Assembly: GCA_903896015.1 (NCBI GenBank)
Contig: CAITWF010000025.1
Span: 95,107 to 159,106 of the forward strand
Reading direction: 5' to 3'
Length of the DNA: 64,000 nucleotides
Source: an uncultured Opitutia bacterium
GTDB lineage: Bacteria; Verrucomicrobiota; Verrucomicrobiia; Opitutales; Opitutaceae
Both the position numbers and the translations under genes were made by a program. The notes below the pieces were generated by a model, which worked only from the letters and a program-made list of their open reading frames with translations, did no database searches and had not been told where the DNA came from. Shown piece by piece: positions 52,701 through 60,559 of this stretch (position 1 is the first letter of the stretch; each line of letters begins with the position of its first letter).

Positions 52701-52869
52701 TGACCTTGACGGCTTCAAGCGTGATGGGCTGCTCGCCGCCGTTTTTGGCGGCTGCAGGTGCGGTGGTCGGCGTGGCTTGGGCAAACAGCGAAGCGGCCGA
52801 GAAGGCCGCCGCGATCGCTAGGCCCGCGCGCATTGCGCGGGACGAGTGGTAACGGGTGGTCAGGTGCAT
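49735..52869 (-). CDS. TonB-dependent outer-membrane receptor
   Basis: A 1044-residue outer-membrane receptor. The signal peptide (residues about 13-32, MRAGLAIAAAFSAASLFA) is followed by the plug domain, with ITLEAVKVTGSNISRMDVE and VNMRGIGPAFTLLLVDGYRL. A beta-barrel with many Gly/Asn/aromatic strands follows, closing with FTFEMSRQF, an aromatic C-terminal residue as expected for barrel assembly. The absence of a CarboxypepD_reg domain excludes SusC. The ligand is unknown; the two exported amidohydrolases just downstream suggest a peptide or acyl-amino-acid compound. Confidence 0.92.
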   Translation of the reverse strand: MHLTTRYHSSRAMRAGLAIAAAFSAASLFAQATPTTAPAAAKNGGEQPITLEAVKVTGSNISRMDVEKVLPVSQFSTDAINSVQALEPINLILALPTVTGVPSNEAATGGAGQRGDISTVNMRGIGPAFTLLLVDGYRLAPHPIIVTDNFSPNGNQFPNFGIDHVDVLRDGASSIYGTDAVAGVVNYVMKRDRQGSEARFRFGVPQHGGGRTVEGTVATGLDLPDGKGHFTATLDFMYRDALFASQRSFSAYGDHSASAPTPFNVATSAYNGLGSNPIWAQFYLGSGGLAQYQVPIVPAGAKINYFYPVASATANPTITQTAPTKPGTPWYYENLNSSQMILPRTARLSFFSTIDHDVVGSIKAFGDISYYHATTNLERQPQSLAAPGSDYYKVVSANNPFNPYGSSFYSPTGAGGLLVGTPQPLTLISRELIEMGNEHIVVTDGVYRLLGGLRGKIGDTWSWEFGALYTRAYAKDLSHETRESALASALNGTTTATAYNPFGYNFAIQGGAVVATTPYVNPSTVVQPFVQEWDHWGFTSIGSLNLKTSGQLMELWSGPWSAAAGGEYRRESFGDHRPDYAGLNPASSGLDPLNNDFITASPKPDSEGSRNITSGYAETVLPLVAPKNKIFGVTSLETSASVRFEKYSDFGNTTRPKVGINYKPVDWMMIRASFNEGFSAPVLPLVFYPTQFSVDTQPGTSDPYYGSATGITQYVAKNQTNATKLLPSTSIGRGAGIVINVPFIKRLSITADYWQIGQDNLVGTLSASQIMSYDQTVLNAYTQSQLAAGVNINNINTGSGTSAYKGSPFVVRYAPSAAEIATFAAYNATKPASLQEAAVGQVNYRIGAFQNFAKAYVDGWDLNLKYDFPKTEFGSFRFSTDWTYLMRSYYISNVPGVGQIFQDRMNQTAVTRWKGTSTLTWRKGSWEANVGAFFVGRFAATNASTTAAVYTSLNSPDWIQKTFSNGSYNYWPVEKSTMSYNLGVSHIFPHQANAFIRDTTVRLGVINAFDIKPPLAPSNIGFDSSAYLQMAIGRQFTFEMSRQF

Positions 52870-53056
52870 GGTATTTTAACTCAGATGTCACGGGCAGCTC
52901 GTGCCGTGCCGTGAATTCAACTAATCGTTATTAATTAGGCGGGCCTTTCGGCAAAATTCAACAGAAACGACGCGTCTGTGATTTTAATGTGACGAAATGG
53001 CGTTGTAGCTGCTAGTTAGGGGCGGTAGGCGGGGCTGGTGCCCGTCATCTCGCCAC

Positions 53057-54664
53057 TCACTTCCAGGCGATTTGGCGGCGCTCAAGGGTGGAGCCGAGCT
53101 CGCGCTCGTAGTTGGCGATCGCGCGGCGTTCGTCCGCCAGCGCCCGCACCTGACTGCTCTCGACCGCAGCCAGTTGCTCCTGCAGTTGCAGCACATCGAG
53201 CGTGCGGCTCGTGCCGGCGCGGAAACGCTTCTGCTCCGCGTCGAGAGCCTGCTTCGCGAGCTCGAAGGCTGTGCGTGTCGCCGCCACGCGCTCGCGCGTC
53301 GTCTCGATTTGGCCGGCGGCGGCCGCCACAGCGATCGCGATGTCCTGCTCCAGCCGCGCGAGATCGGCTTCGGTTTGGCGCACAGTGAGGCGCGCGGCGC
53401 GCGCGCGACCGCGGCCCTCGGCAAACGTGAGCGGCACGCTCACCACGAGGCCCGCGGAATAAGCGCGGTGATCCTCGTCGCGCACTTCCTGCCGCGCGGT
53501 GGCGAAACTGCGATCGAGGCCGTTGTAGCCGTAGCTGCCGACAAAATCAACGCGGGGCAGCAGCTGGTTTTGCGCGAGAGAATCGCCGGCGCGGTTTTTC
53601 ACCAAGCCGAGGCGCGCGGCTTGATAGTCGGGTCGCACGTTGAAGGCCTGCTTTAGATCGTCGGCGGGTGAGATAGTGATCGGCGCGACCGGCGGCAGAG
53701 GCGCGAGATCGAGGGGCACTCCGTTGGTGGCGAAGTTCGTTTCGCCGAGGAGCGCGCGAAGCTGGTTCTCCGCGTCGTGCAGCGCGCGCGCGGCGAGGAG
53801 GATCGATTCCTCGCGGTTGGCGACACGGGCGCGAGCCTGGGTGACGTCGGCGTCGGAGAGTGCGCCGACGCGGTTGCGTTTTTCGTTTTCGTCGAGGAGC
53901 TGCGCGGCGAGATCGCGCGAGAAGGTGGCGATGCGGAGATTGTCGCGCGCGAGCAGGACGTTGCTATAGGCGAAGACGACGTTGGTGACCGTGTCGATCA
54001 GGGTCTGCTTGTGCGACCAGTCCGAGATGCCGCGATCGGCTTTGGCGACGCGCAGGCCGGCGAGATTGGCGCCGAAACCGAAGCCGCGCAGGAGCGGCTG
54101 CGTGACAGTGACGCCGCCAAACGTTGCATAGTTGTCGGCGAGCGTGCCGAACAGCGGGCCGCGCGAATTCGTCGCGGTGCCGCCGAGGCTGTAGGTTAGG
54201 CCCCACGGCATGATGCCGTCGAGCGAGAGGCCATAATTGTCAGTCTTGCCGAACTGCGTGACGAGGGGGCTCTCGGCCACGGGTTCGTCGTTCTGGCTGT
54301 AACTGCGGCGAAATGTGAGCGCGGGATCGAAGTGGCCGAGTTGCTGGAGGACATTGGCGCGTGAGATACCGCGCGAAAACGCGCTGACGCGCACACGGGG
54401 ATTTTTTTGCAGCGCCTCGCGGATCGCGTCGTCGAGCGTGAGCGGCGCGGTCCGAGCCGCGACGGCGAAAAATCCGACGAGCAAAACCGGCAGCGTGCGC
54501 CGAAGGAGTGCCCCGCCAAGTGGGCGCCCGGGACGCGCGGAGTCGCGCTTCAGGATCAACTCGGGCTGGCGCCGCGGCTGTGCTTCCTGCGGGCGCGCTT
54601 CGCCGACGAGCCCGGTGATCGAGTGCAGATAGTTTTGGATGGCAAGTTGCGGAGACGGGCGCAT
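53057..54664 (-). CDS. TolC-like outer-membrane efflux protein
   Basis: A 535-residue OEP-family protein. The repeated coiled-coil pattern is visible: LTLDDAIREALQKNPRVRV opens the first repeat and a second follows (LPRVDFVGSYGYNGL), with long heptad helices ending LVQLQEQLAAVESSQ-like DVLQLQEQLAAVESSQVRAL. The family forms the outer-membrane tunnel of tripartite exporters. The first 55 residues before the hydrophobic LPVLLVGFFAVAARTAP are charged, so the true start may be later. No membrane-fusion protein or inner-membrane pump is adjacent. Confidence 0.85.
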   Translation of the reverse strand: MRPSPQLAIQNYLHSITGLVGEARPQEAQPRRQPELILKRDSARPGRPLGGALLRRTLPVLLVGFFAVAARTAPLTLDDAIREALQKNPRVRVSAFSRGISRANVLQQLGHFDPALTFRRSYSQNDEPVAESPLVTQFGKTDNYGLSLDGIMPWGLTYSLGGTATNSRGPLFGTLADNYATFGGVTVTQPLLRGFGFGANLAGLRVAKADRGISDWSHKQTLIDTVTNVVFAYSNVLLARDNLRIATFSRDLAAQLLDENEKRNRVGALSDADVTQARARVANREESILLAARALHDAENQLRALLGETNFATNGVPLDLAPLPPVAPITISPADDLKQAFNVRPDYQAARLGLVKNRAGDSLAQNQLLPRVDFVGSYGYNGLDRSFATARQEVRDEDHRAYSAGLVVSVPLTFAEGRGRARAARLTVRQTEADLARLEQDIAIAVAAAAGQIETTRERVAATRTAFELAKQALDAEQKRFRAGTSRTLDVLQLQEQLAAVESSQVRALADERRAIANYERELGSTLERRQIAWK

Positions 54665-54677
54665 GGCGGCGGGAAAA

Positions 54678-54905
54678 TTATTTCACTCTCACGCTGCCGG
54701 TGGGTGTGAGGTTTTCCGCACGGCGGAGTGCTGGCGCGGGTGCCGCGGAAAATAGTAGGCTGGCGGTCGCACCGGGTCCGTTGGCGGATTCGCTTGTCGC
54801 GGCGGGTCGGGTGGTAGCGAGCGAGCATTCGGCCGCCCCGCCGCTCCGGGCTGACGCGATGAGCGGAGTCAAAAAAAACAACGGGGAAAGCAGCAGCAGT
54901 TTCAT
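54678..54905 (-). CDS. Small secreted protein, unknown
   Basis: A 75-residue frame starting MKLLLLSPLFFLTPLIASARSG, a convincing signal peptide, followed by about 50 Ala/Ser/Thr-rich residues with one Cys. It lies 13 bp upstream of the TolC-like gene on the same strand and could be co-transcribed. No family is recognised, and a fortuitous frame is possible in this GC-rich DNA. The gap 54906-55099 upstream holds nothing I can support. Confidence 0.45.
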   Translation of the reverse strand: MKLLLLSPLFFLTPLIASARSGGAAECSLATTRPAATSESANGPGATASLLFSAAPAPALRRAENLTPTGSVRVK

Positions 54906-55099
54906 CGGATAAGCGGGTTGGGCGTGACGCTGTAATGAGTTTAGCAACGCGTATGCCGCCGGCGTTGCACCTGCCGAAACCGCGGCGCGTCAACGCTTAG
55001 AAATTCTCACGCCCTGCCGTGGGGCGCCGGGATCTTCCGATTGCGGAATCCGCGTTTCCCGAAAGCGGGACAGTGAGTTCCGTCAGGGCAGCGATGCGG

Positions 55100-58000
55100 T
55101 CAGGGCACTTCGTAGACTTCCACCAAGGCGACGCCCGTGGTGTTGGCGACGCCCGTGACTTGCACCGTGTAATTTCCGGGAGTGAGCGTCACGACGACTG
55201 CGGCATCTTTCGATGAGGCGGGCAAGGCGAATGCGCCGACCGCGCTGAACGTGGCCGACAGATCGGTTCCGCCGCCCCAGTTGTCATTTGAGGCGATCGG
55301 CTGCGAGGCGCCGTTGAACAGCACGAGTTGCGGATCGGCCACGACCCCCTGGACGCCAAACGGCGCGGCGCCGAGCGTGGGCCCGATCGCGCGCACAAGC
55401 ACTTTCATCGAGCCGGCTCCGCCGACCACGAAGCCGGCGGTGAGGCTGGTGCCGAGGCTCTTGAGCACCGAGACGTTGATGAGCCGCGGCGTGATCGCGG
55501 TGAAATTTCCCGCCGGGGTGGTATCGTAGACTTCTGCGAGGACGGTGCCGGTGCCGCGATCGGTGGCCGAAATCACCACGGAGTTGTTGGCCGTCGTGAT
55601 GTTCACGAGCGCCGCCGCATCTAAGGAAGTGGTGCTGGCGTAAGGAAAGGCGCCAACGGCCGCGAAGGCATTCGTCAGCGACTGCAAGCCGCCCCAGTTG
55701 TCGTTGCTCGCGACGAGAGTGGAGCTGGCATCGAACAACGCGATCTGCGGATCGGCGAGGACGCCGCCGATATTGAAGGGCGCAGCGCCGAGCGTGGGGC
55801 CGACGGCGCGAACCAACAGTTGCTTCGCGCCCGAGGTGCCGGAGCCGCCGACGACGTAGCCGAGCGTGAACGTATCGCCGCTGGTGGCGAGGCTGGTCAG
55901 CACCGAAAGGTTCACCAACCTCGCGGTGGGGCCGCCCGCCGCAGGTGAAACGGTGAGCGTGGCGGCAGCGCTCGTGGCAGAGTTGCCGCTGGCGCTGATG
56001 ACGACGGTGTAGCTCCCGGCGTCGTTGCTTTGCGCGCTGGCGATGGAGTAGGTGGCACTCGTCGCGCCGGAAATCGGGGTGCCGGCCTTCTGCCACTGGT
56101 AACTGAGGCCTGCGCCGGTGGCAGCAACGGTGAAGCTCGCGCTCTGGCCGGCGGTCACGGTCTGGCTCGCGGGTTGCGTGGTGATGCTGATCGGGTTGCT
56201 CGGCAGGGCGGAGCCGACGCCGAGCGTCGCGGGCGCACTCGCCGCAGTGATGCTACCACTGGTGACGAGCACGGAGTAGCTCGCGGCGTCGGCGGCCTGC
56301 GGGCTCGCGATCGTGTAGCTCGCGCTGGTGGCGCCGGAAATGTTCACCCCATTTTTTTGCCACTGGTAACTGAGGCCGGAGCCGGAGGCGCCGATGCTGA
56401 AGGTCACGCTTTGACCGACGGCGACGGACTGGCTGGCGGGCTGCGTGGTGAATGTCGCGGCTCCGGGCGGGAGGCCGCGGCGGATGAGGCTGTTGGAATA
56501 GTCGACGATGTAGATGGTGCCGAGTGAATCCACCGCCACACCGGTCGGATCGGCGAATTGCGCGGTGGCGCCGGTGCCGTCATCCGATCCGCGGATCGTC
56601 GCGGTGCCGGCGATGGTTTTTACCACGCCAGCGGGCGAGACCAGGCGCACGGTGTTGTCGGAATATTCGATCACGAAAACATTGCCCGTCGCGTCGACCG
56701 CAACCGCGATGGGCGCGTTGAAGCGCGCGGCGCTGCCCGTGGCATCGCGGCTGCCTTGCACGCCGAGCGAACCAGCGAGCGTGGTCACGGCGCCGGATGC
56801 GGTGACTTTGCGAATCGCGAAGTTGCCGTAGTCGGCGACGTAGACGTTGCCACCGCTGTCAACCGTGACGCTAGTTGGCGCGTTGAAGCGCGCGGCGCTA
56901 CCCGTCCCATCCGCGGCGCCCAAGCCGAACGGAGAGCCGGCGAGCGTGGTCACGACGCCCGAGGCAGTGATTTTCCGAATGGTGAAGGCGCCCGTGTCGG
57001 CGACGTAAACGTTGCCCGCGTTGTCGATGGCGACGCCGTTCGGTGACGCAAAACGCGCGGCGGTGCCCGTCCCGTCATTCGTGCCAAACGAGCCCGCGAG
57101 GCCCGCAAACGTGGTGACTACGCCCGCCGCGGTGACTTTGCGGATCGCATAGTTGTTTTTGTCGGCGACGTAAATATTGCCCGCGCTATCGATCGCCACG
57201 CCAGTCGGCTGATTGAAACGTGCGGCGCTGCCCGTGCCGTCGGTCGAGCCGCTGACGCCGGCTAGGCCGGCGAGCGTCGTGACCGCGCCGGTCGCAGATA
57301 TTTTGCGGATTGTGTTGTTCTGCTGGTCGGCGACGTAGACGTTGCGCGCCGCGTCGATCGCGACACTCCAAGGATTGTTGAATAGGCCCGCCGCGCCGAT
57401 GCCGTCGGCCGCGCCCGCGCGCGGCGGCGATCCGATCCACGTCGTGACCACGGCGGCGGCGGTGGCTTTGCGGAGCGTGTGGTTGAACGTGTCGGCAACA
57501 TAGAGCGTGCCGCCGCTGTCGAACGCGATCCCCGCGGGTGATTGAAACGCCGCACCCGTGCCCGTGCCGTCCTGCGAGCGCGACGAACCCGTCGATCCGG
57601 CGAAGGTCGTGACCGCGCCCGCGGCGGAAATTTTCCGGATCAAATTGTTGCCGGAGTCGGCGACGCACAGCGTGCCGCTGCCGTCGAACGCGACGCCCTG
57701 CGGGTTTTTAAACCGCGCCGTGCCACCCGTGCCGTCACTCGAGCCGGTGCTACCGACTGCGCCGGCGAAGGTTGTGACTGACCCTGCCGCCGTGATTTTG
57801 CGGATCGTATGGTTTCCGGCGTCGCTCACGAAAATATTTCCGCTGCCGTCGATAGCGACACTGTGCGGATTGCTGAAGCGCGCCGCGCTGCCCGTGCCGT
57901 CGGCCGAACCGGAACTGCCCGCGCTGCCGGCGAGCGTGGAGACGCTGCCCGCCGGCGTGATTTTTCTCAGCGTGTGATTGTTCGAATCGACTACGATCAG

Positions 58001-58540
58001 ATCGCCGCTTGTGGCGAACGCGAGGCCGATCGGATTGTTGAAACGCGCGGCGGAGCCGGAACCGTCGGCCGAGCCGGAATTTCCCGCGGAACCAGCGAAA
58101 GTCGTGACGGCGCCGCCCGAAGTGACTTTGCGGATAGTGTGGTTGCTTGAGTCGCTCACGAAGATATTGCCCGCGCCGTCGACGGCCACGCCGCTCGGCG
58201 TGCTGAAACGCGCGTTGGAGCCGGAACCATCGCTGTTGCCCTGTGCGCCCGCCGCACCTGCAAACGTGCTCGAAATCCCGGTCGGCGAAATCTTGCGGAT
58301 CGTCTGGTTGCCGGAGTCGGCGACGTAGAGATTGCCGTTCGCGTCAAGCGCTATGCCGATCGGCAGGTTGAGCTGGGCAAAATTAGTGGTGCCGTCGTTG
58401 GCACCGGCGATGCCATTGAGCCCGGCGTATTTCGTCACCGTGTAGGGCGTCGAGTAGTCGGCCTGGCCAAACAGTCCAGTGCCGGTGACCGCGAGTGCCA
58501 TGAGCGCGACCGCACGAAAAGAGAGGATCCAGTTTTTCAT
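55100..58540 (-). CDS. Secreted protein with 12 NHL repeats, two Ig-like domains and C-terminal repeats
   Basis: A 1146-residue exported protein with a signal peptide (ILSFRAVALMALAVTGTG). The ATG at 58540 is chosen because it begins MKNWIL directly before the signal. Twelve NHL repeats follow, each with a strand like NLYVADSGNQTIRKIS. Twelve is exactly two six-bladed propellers. Then come two Ig-like domains (SVAVGQSVTFSIGASGS and TVTAGQSASFTVAATG, each with YQWQK). Two C-terminal repeats of about 130 residues follow (LLVRAVGPTLGAAPF and VLVRAIGPTLGAAPF). The last type is frequent in large verrucomicrobial secreted proteins. Probably surface-located or secreted; ligand unknown. Confidence 0.85.
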   Translation of the reverse strand: MKNWILSFRAVALMALAVTGTGLFGQADYSTPYTVTKYAGLNGIAGANDGTTNFAQLNLPIGIALDANGNLYVADSGNQTIRKISPTGISSTFAGAAGAQGNSDGSGSNARFSTPSGVAVDGAGNIFVSDSSNHTIRKVTSGGAVTTFAGSAGNSGSADGSGSAARFNNPIGLAFATSGDLIVVDSNNHTLRKITPAGSVSTLAGSAGSSGSADGTGSAARFSNPHSVAIDGSGNIFVSDAGNHTIRKITAAGSVTTFAGAVGSTGSSDGTGGTARFKNPQGVAFDGSGTLCVADSGNNLIRKISAAGAVTTFAGSTGSSRSQDGTGTGAAFQSPAGIAFDSGGTLYVADTFNHTLRKATAAAVVTTWIGSPPRAGAADGIGAAGLFNNPWSVAIDAARNVYVADQQNNTIRKISATGAVTTLAGLAGVSGSTDGTGSAARFNQPTGVAIDSAGNIYVADKNNYAIRKVTAAGVVTTFAGLAGSFGTNDGTGTAARFASPNGVAIDNAGNVYVADTGAFTIRKITASGVVTTLAGSPFGLGAADGTGSAARFNAPTSVTVDSGGNVYVADYGNFAIRKVTASGAVTTLAGSLGVQGSRDATGSAARFNAPIAVAVDATGNVFVIEYSDNTVRLVSPAGVVKTIAGTATIRGSDDGTGATAQFADPTGVAVDSLGTIYIVDYSNSLIRRGLPPGAATFTTQPASQSVAVGQSVTFSIGASGSGLSYQWQKNGVNISGATSASYTIASPQAADAASYSVLVTSGSITAASAPATLGVGSALPSNPISITTQPASQTVTAGQSASFTVAATGAGLSYQWQKAGTPISGATSATYSIASAQSNDAGSYTVVISASGNSATSAAATLTVSPAAGGPTARLVNLSVLTSLATSGDTFTLGYVVGGSGTSGAKQLLVRAVGPTLGAAPFNIGGVLADPQIALFDASSTLVASNDNWGGLQSLTNAFAAVGAFPYASTTSLDAAALVNITTANNSVVISATDRGTGTVLAEVYDTTPAGNFTAITPRLINVSVLKSLGTSLTAGFVVGGAGSMKVLVRAIGPTLGAAPFGVQGVVADPQLVLFNGASQPIASNDNWGGGTDLSATFSAVGAFALPASSKDAAVVVTLTPGNYTVQVTGVANTTGVALVEVYEVP

Positions 58541-58699
58541 CAGCGTGATAGACCATGATAAACTCACAACGACTCACCTGATTCGAGAAATTTGTCGTGA
58601 ATATCCTTTGAAAGCCTGCGGCAACGGCCGCCGAGGCATGCGCCCCGAAAGACATATTGACGCCGCCCGCGCCCGCCGCCGAGCTTGTCGCTTCGATCC

Positions 58700-59785
58700 A
58701 TGATGCGCGTTTTCGTCTCCGGCTGCTACGACATCGTCCACGCCGGCCACATCCAATTTTTCCGCGAAGCCCGCGCACTCGGCGATCACCTGACCGTGTG
58801 TTTTGCCTCGAACGAAGTGCTCTGGCTGCACAAACAGCGCCGCAGCTCGCTCCCCGACGATCACAAGCGCGCCGTCATCGCCGCACTCGACATGGTGGAC
58901 GAGGTCGTCCTCGGCGAAGGCCTCGAGGAGGGCCTCGATTTCCGCGAACACTTTCTCCGGCTGCGACCCGACATCCTCGCCGTCACCGAAGACGACAAAT
59001 ACGCGCCGCTCAAACGCGAACTCTGCGCGCAAGTCGGCGCGCGCTACGTCGTGCTGCCGAAAACGCCGCCGCAATTTTCGCCCGTCTCCACGACTCAGAT
59101 TGTGAAGTTTATCCGCGCGCCCGAAGTCGCGCCGCTGCGCGTGGATTTTGCCGGCGGCTGGCTCGATGTGCCGCGGTTCGCGCGCGCCGGCGCCTACGTC
59201 GTCAACTGCGCGATCTCGCCGACCGTTTCGCTTCGCGCGTGGCCCTACGAGCGCAACGCCGGCCTCGGCGGCAGCGGCGCGTGGGCGCTGCTCAACGGCC
59301 GCGACGGCGTTGCCTCCGAGCTCGACCTCGGCGTCGGCTGGCAGGATCCCGCGATTATCTCGGAGACGGGACTGTGCGTGTGGCGCAGCGGTCTGCGCCC
59401 CGAGCTGGAGCTGAAGCACAACTCCGAATTTCTCCGCGGCCGCCTCGCGCTTTTCTGGACCGGCCACGATCATGACACGCCTGATCTCGCGAACCGTCCG
59501 CGCGACTTCGATGCGATCGAGCGCGCCGGAAAAATCGCCCGCGATGCCGTGTGGCACAGCGACCTCACCCAACTGGCCGCGGCCGTCCGCGCCAGTTACT
59601 CGATGCAGCTTGGCGAGGGCATGCACGCGCTCCCGGCCGACGTGCCGGGCGCACTCGCGTGCAAGTACGCCGGGGGCGGCTTCGGCGGCTACGCGGTGTT
59701 TCTCTTTGCTGAAAGCACCGCGCGTGACGCCGCGTGCACCCGGAAAGATTTTCGCCCGATCGAACCCTATCTCGCCACGCGGTAA
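58700..59785 (+). CDS. Fusion of a cytidylyltransferase-like domain and a GHMP kinase
   Basis: A 361-residue protein. The N-terminal 130 residues form an HxGH nucleotidyltransferase: GCYDIVHAGHIQFFREA, with His14-Ala-Gly-His17, as in glycerol-3-phosphate or ADP-heptose cytidylyl/adenylyltransferases. The C-terminal 230 residues form a GHMP kinase: PLRVDFAGGWLDVP at its start, the ATP loop GLGGSGAWALLNG and the final KYAGGGFGGYAVFLF. Together it could phosphorylate a sugar at C1 and activate it as an NDP-sugar. HldE has the same idea but with a PfkB kinase placed first. Start ATG at 58700 (also 58703). Confidence 0.82.
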   Translation: MMRVFVSGCYDIVHAGHIQFFREARALGDHLTVCFASNEVLWLHKQRRSSLPDDHKRAVIAALDMVDEVVLGEGLEEGLDFREHFLRLRPDILAVTEDDKYAPLKRELCAQVGARYVVLPKTPPQFSPVSTTQIVKFIRAPEVAPLRVDFAGGWLDVPRFARAGAYVVNCAISPTVSLRAWPYERNAGLGGSGAWALLNGRDGVASELDLGVGWQDPAIISETGLCVWRSGLRPELELKHNSEFLRGRLALFWTGHDHDTPDLANRPRDFDAIERAGKIARDAVWHSDLTQLAAAVRASYSMQLGEGMHALPADVPGALACKYAGGGFGGYAVFLFAESTARDAACTRKDFRPIEPYLATR

Positions 59786-59848
59786 AACCCGTGTGCCGCG
59801 CACGGTTTTTTCTTCCCGCCCTCTCTGCCGCCGCTCAGCCTGCCTCGA

Positions 59849-60427
59849 GTGAGTGCTGAAGCCGACATCACTAAGATTCTCGAAGCGGCCAATGCTGGCG
59901 ACAGCGCTTCGGCGGATCGGCTGCTCGTCGCGGTTTACGACGAGTTGCGCCGCCTCGCAGCCGCCAAGCTCGCGCGCGAATCCGCCGGTCAGACGCTCCA
60001 GCCCACCGCGCTCGTGCATGAAGCCTGGCTCCGGCTCGGCGGCGATCAGCAGACGGCGTGGGCCAACCGCGCGCACTTTTTCGCCGCCGCCGCCGAGGCG
60101 ATGCGCCGCATCCTGATCGACCACGCGCGCCGCAAGCGCGCCGAGCGTCACGGCGGCCAGCTCCAAAAAGTCAGCGCCAACGCGACCGGCTTCGATCTCG
60201 CCGGGCCCGACGACGACGAGGAGTTGCTGCTTGTCCACGAGGCGCTCACCGCGCTCGCCGCCCACGACGGCCGCAAGGCCGAACTGGTGAAGCAGCGCTA
60301 CTTCGCCGGCCTCACGCTGGAGGAGGCGGCGGACTCCCTCGGCATCTCGCACCGCACGGCGAAACGCGACTGGGCCTATGCGCGCGCCTGGCTGTTCAAC
60401 GAAGTGCAGCGGCTCCGCGGGGCATGA
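59849..60427 (+). CDS. ECF-type RNA polymerase sigma factor
   Basis: A 192-residue sigma factor. Region 2 is seen as DELRRLAAAKLARESAGQTL, PTALVHEAWLRLGGD, then AHFFAAAAEAMRRILIDHARRKRAERHGG. Region 4 is AELVKQRYFAGLTLEEAAD, then LGISHRTAKRDWAYARAWL. The first half matches the ECF subgroup common in Planctomycetes and Verrucomicrobiota and often followed by a Ser/Thr kinase, as here. GTG start at 59849. 132 bp separate it from the kinase, so a shared regulon is likely. No anti-sigma gene is adjacent. Confidence 0.9.
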   Translation: MSAEADITKILEAANAGDSASADRLLVAVYDELRRLAAAKLARESAGQTLQPTALVHEAWLRLGGDQQTAWANRAHFFAAAAEAMRRILIDHARRKRAERHGGQLQKVSANATGFDLAGPDDDEELLLVHEALTALAAHDGRKAELVKQRYFAGLTLEEAADSLGISHRTAKRDWAYARAWLFNEVQRLRGA

Positions 60428-60559
60428 GGGCGGATGCGGGCGGGCGAAAAAATCTCCGGCGCCTGGCCCCTTCTGCGCGAAAATTTCGCTTTGATCTGAT
60501 TCGCCCGCTGCGTCTTCAGCCATGATAAAAATCTTGCCCGCCGCCCCCATCGCGCGTCG

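Noticed and set aside
55100..58540. DNA repeats in the NHL gene as a CRISPR or satellite array
   Set aside because: Periodicity follows the reading frame and encodes NHL blades; there are no identical repeats separated by unique spacers.
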